The notes under the pieces were generated by a model. That model saw nothing but the letters and a program-made list of their open reading frames with translations, had not been told where the DNA came from and made no database searches. The position numbers were made by a program, and so were the translations under genes. From an uncultured Dialister sp. (GTDB lineage Bacteria > Bacillota > Negativicutes > Veillonellales > Dialisteraceae), in NCBI GenBank assembly GCA_900314595.1, contig OMVW01000065.1:1-6400 (forward strand): a stretch of DNA of 6,400 nucleotides, written 5' to 3'. Below, piece by piece: positions 6,385-6,400 of this stretch (positions are counted from its first letter, which is position 1; each line of letters opens with the position of its first letter).

Positions 6385-6400
6385 GTGCAAAAAAGTCGAA

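Larger units (their letters stand above)
5815..6400 (-). repeat. Right arm of long inverted repeat
   Basis: Reverse complement of the left arm, beginning at the 'TTGAAAAACGG' next to gene 3 and running to the last base. It lacks the internal duplication of the left arm, so it is about 225 bp shorter. Apart from the perfect outer 99 bp it differs from the left arm by scattered substitutions and short indels, so it is a real second copy and not the same reads folded back. The short open frames here (5789-6037 minus, 5982-6170 plus) do not correspond to those in the other arm and have no family resemblance; I regard the arm as non-coding. Confidence 0.93.

Noticed and set aside
1..6400. Complete linear plasmid or phage with terminal inverted repeats
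   Set aside because: No replication, terminal-protein, partition or structural gene is present, and a parS site plus SLR genes fits a chromosomal fragment better.

Overview
The window holds three related genes on the + strand. They sit between two long, imperfect inverted repeats that reach the very first and last bases. All three genes encode soluble, signal-peptide-free proteins built almost entirely from Sel1-like repeats (SLR, a TPR-related alpha-helical solenoid). No transposase, recombinase, replication gene, tRNA, rRNA or CRISPR array is visible. Strong Shine-Dalgarno sites, intrinsic terminators, roughly balanced base composition and a perfect ParB-type parS site fit a Bacillota chromosome. 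The many degenerate 7-bp 'TTAACCA/TTAGCCA' intergenic repeats remind me of Negativicutes (Dialister/Veillonella relatives), but that is a guess from memory and not shown by the sequence.

Layout. 1-810 is the left inverted-repeat arm, non-coding, with an outward-facing terminator at its outer end, an internal duplication, a cluster of hairpins and a 9-bp tandem repeat. 882-2237 is SLR gene 1. 2246-3055 is a 62-bp tandem repeat array that begins just after the stop codon of gene 1 and holds its period without an indel for twelve units. 3071-3118 is a run of 7-bp repeats. 3200-4540 is SLR gene 2. 4544-4559 is a perfect 16-bp parS sequence inside a 20-bp palindrome. 4659-5717 is SLR gene 3, followed by a strong intrinsic terminator. 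5815-6400 is the right arm, the reverse complement of the left arm, with its own outward-facing terminator.

The genes look like diverged paralogues made by local duplication: they share an N-terminal TPR-like motif and a short penultimate repeat. SLR proteins are usually scaffolds or adaptors, so a joint cytoplasmic scaffold role is possible, but no partner or substrate can be read from the sequence. Each gene has its own intergenic region, so they may be separate transcription units.

The points most worth checking are the parS site, the rigid 62-bp array, and whether the long inverted repeats let the cassette invert or move. The first and last 99 bases are exact reverse complements and the match breaks at base 100. 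That could be biological, but it is also what a contig ending at a repeat node of an assembly graph would look like, so the window ends should not be taken as proven element ends.
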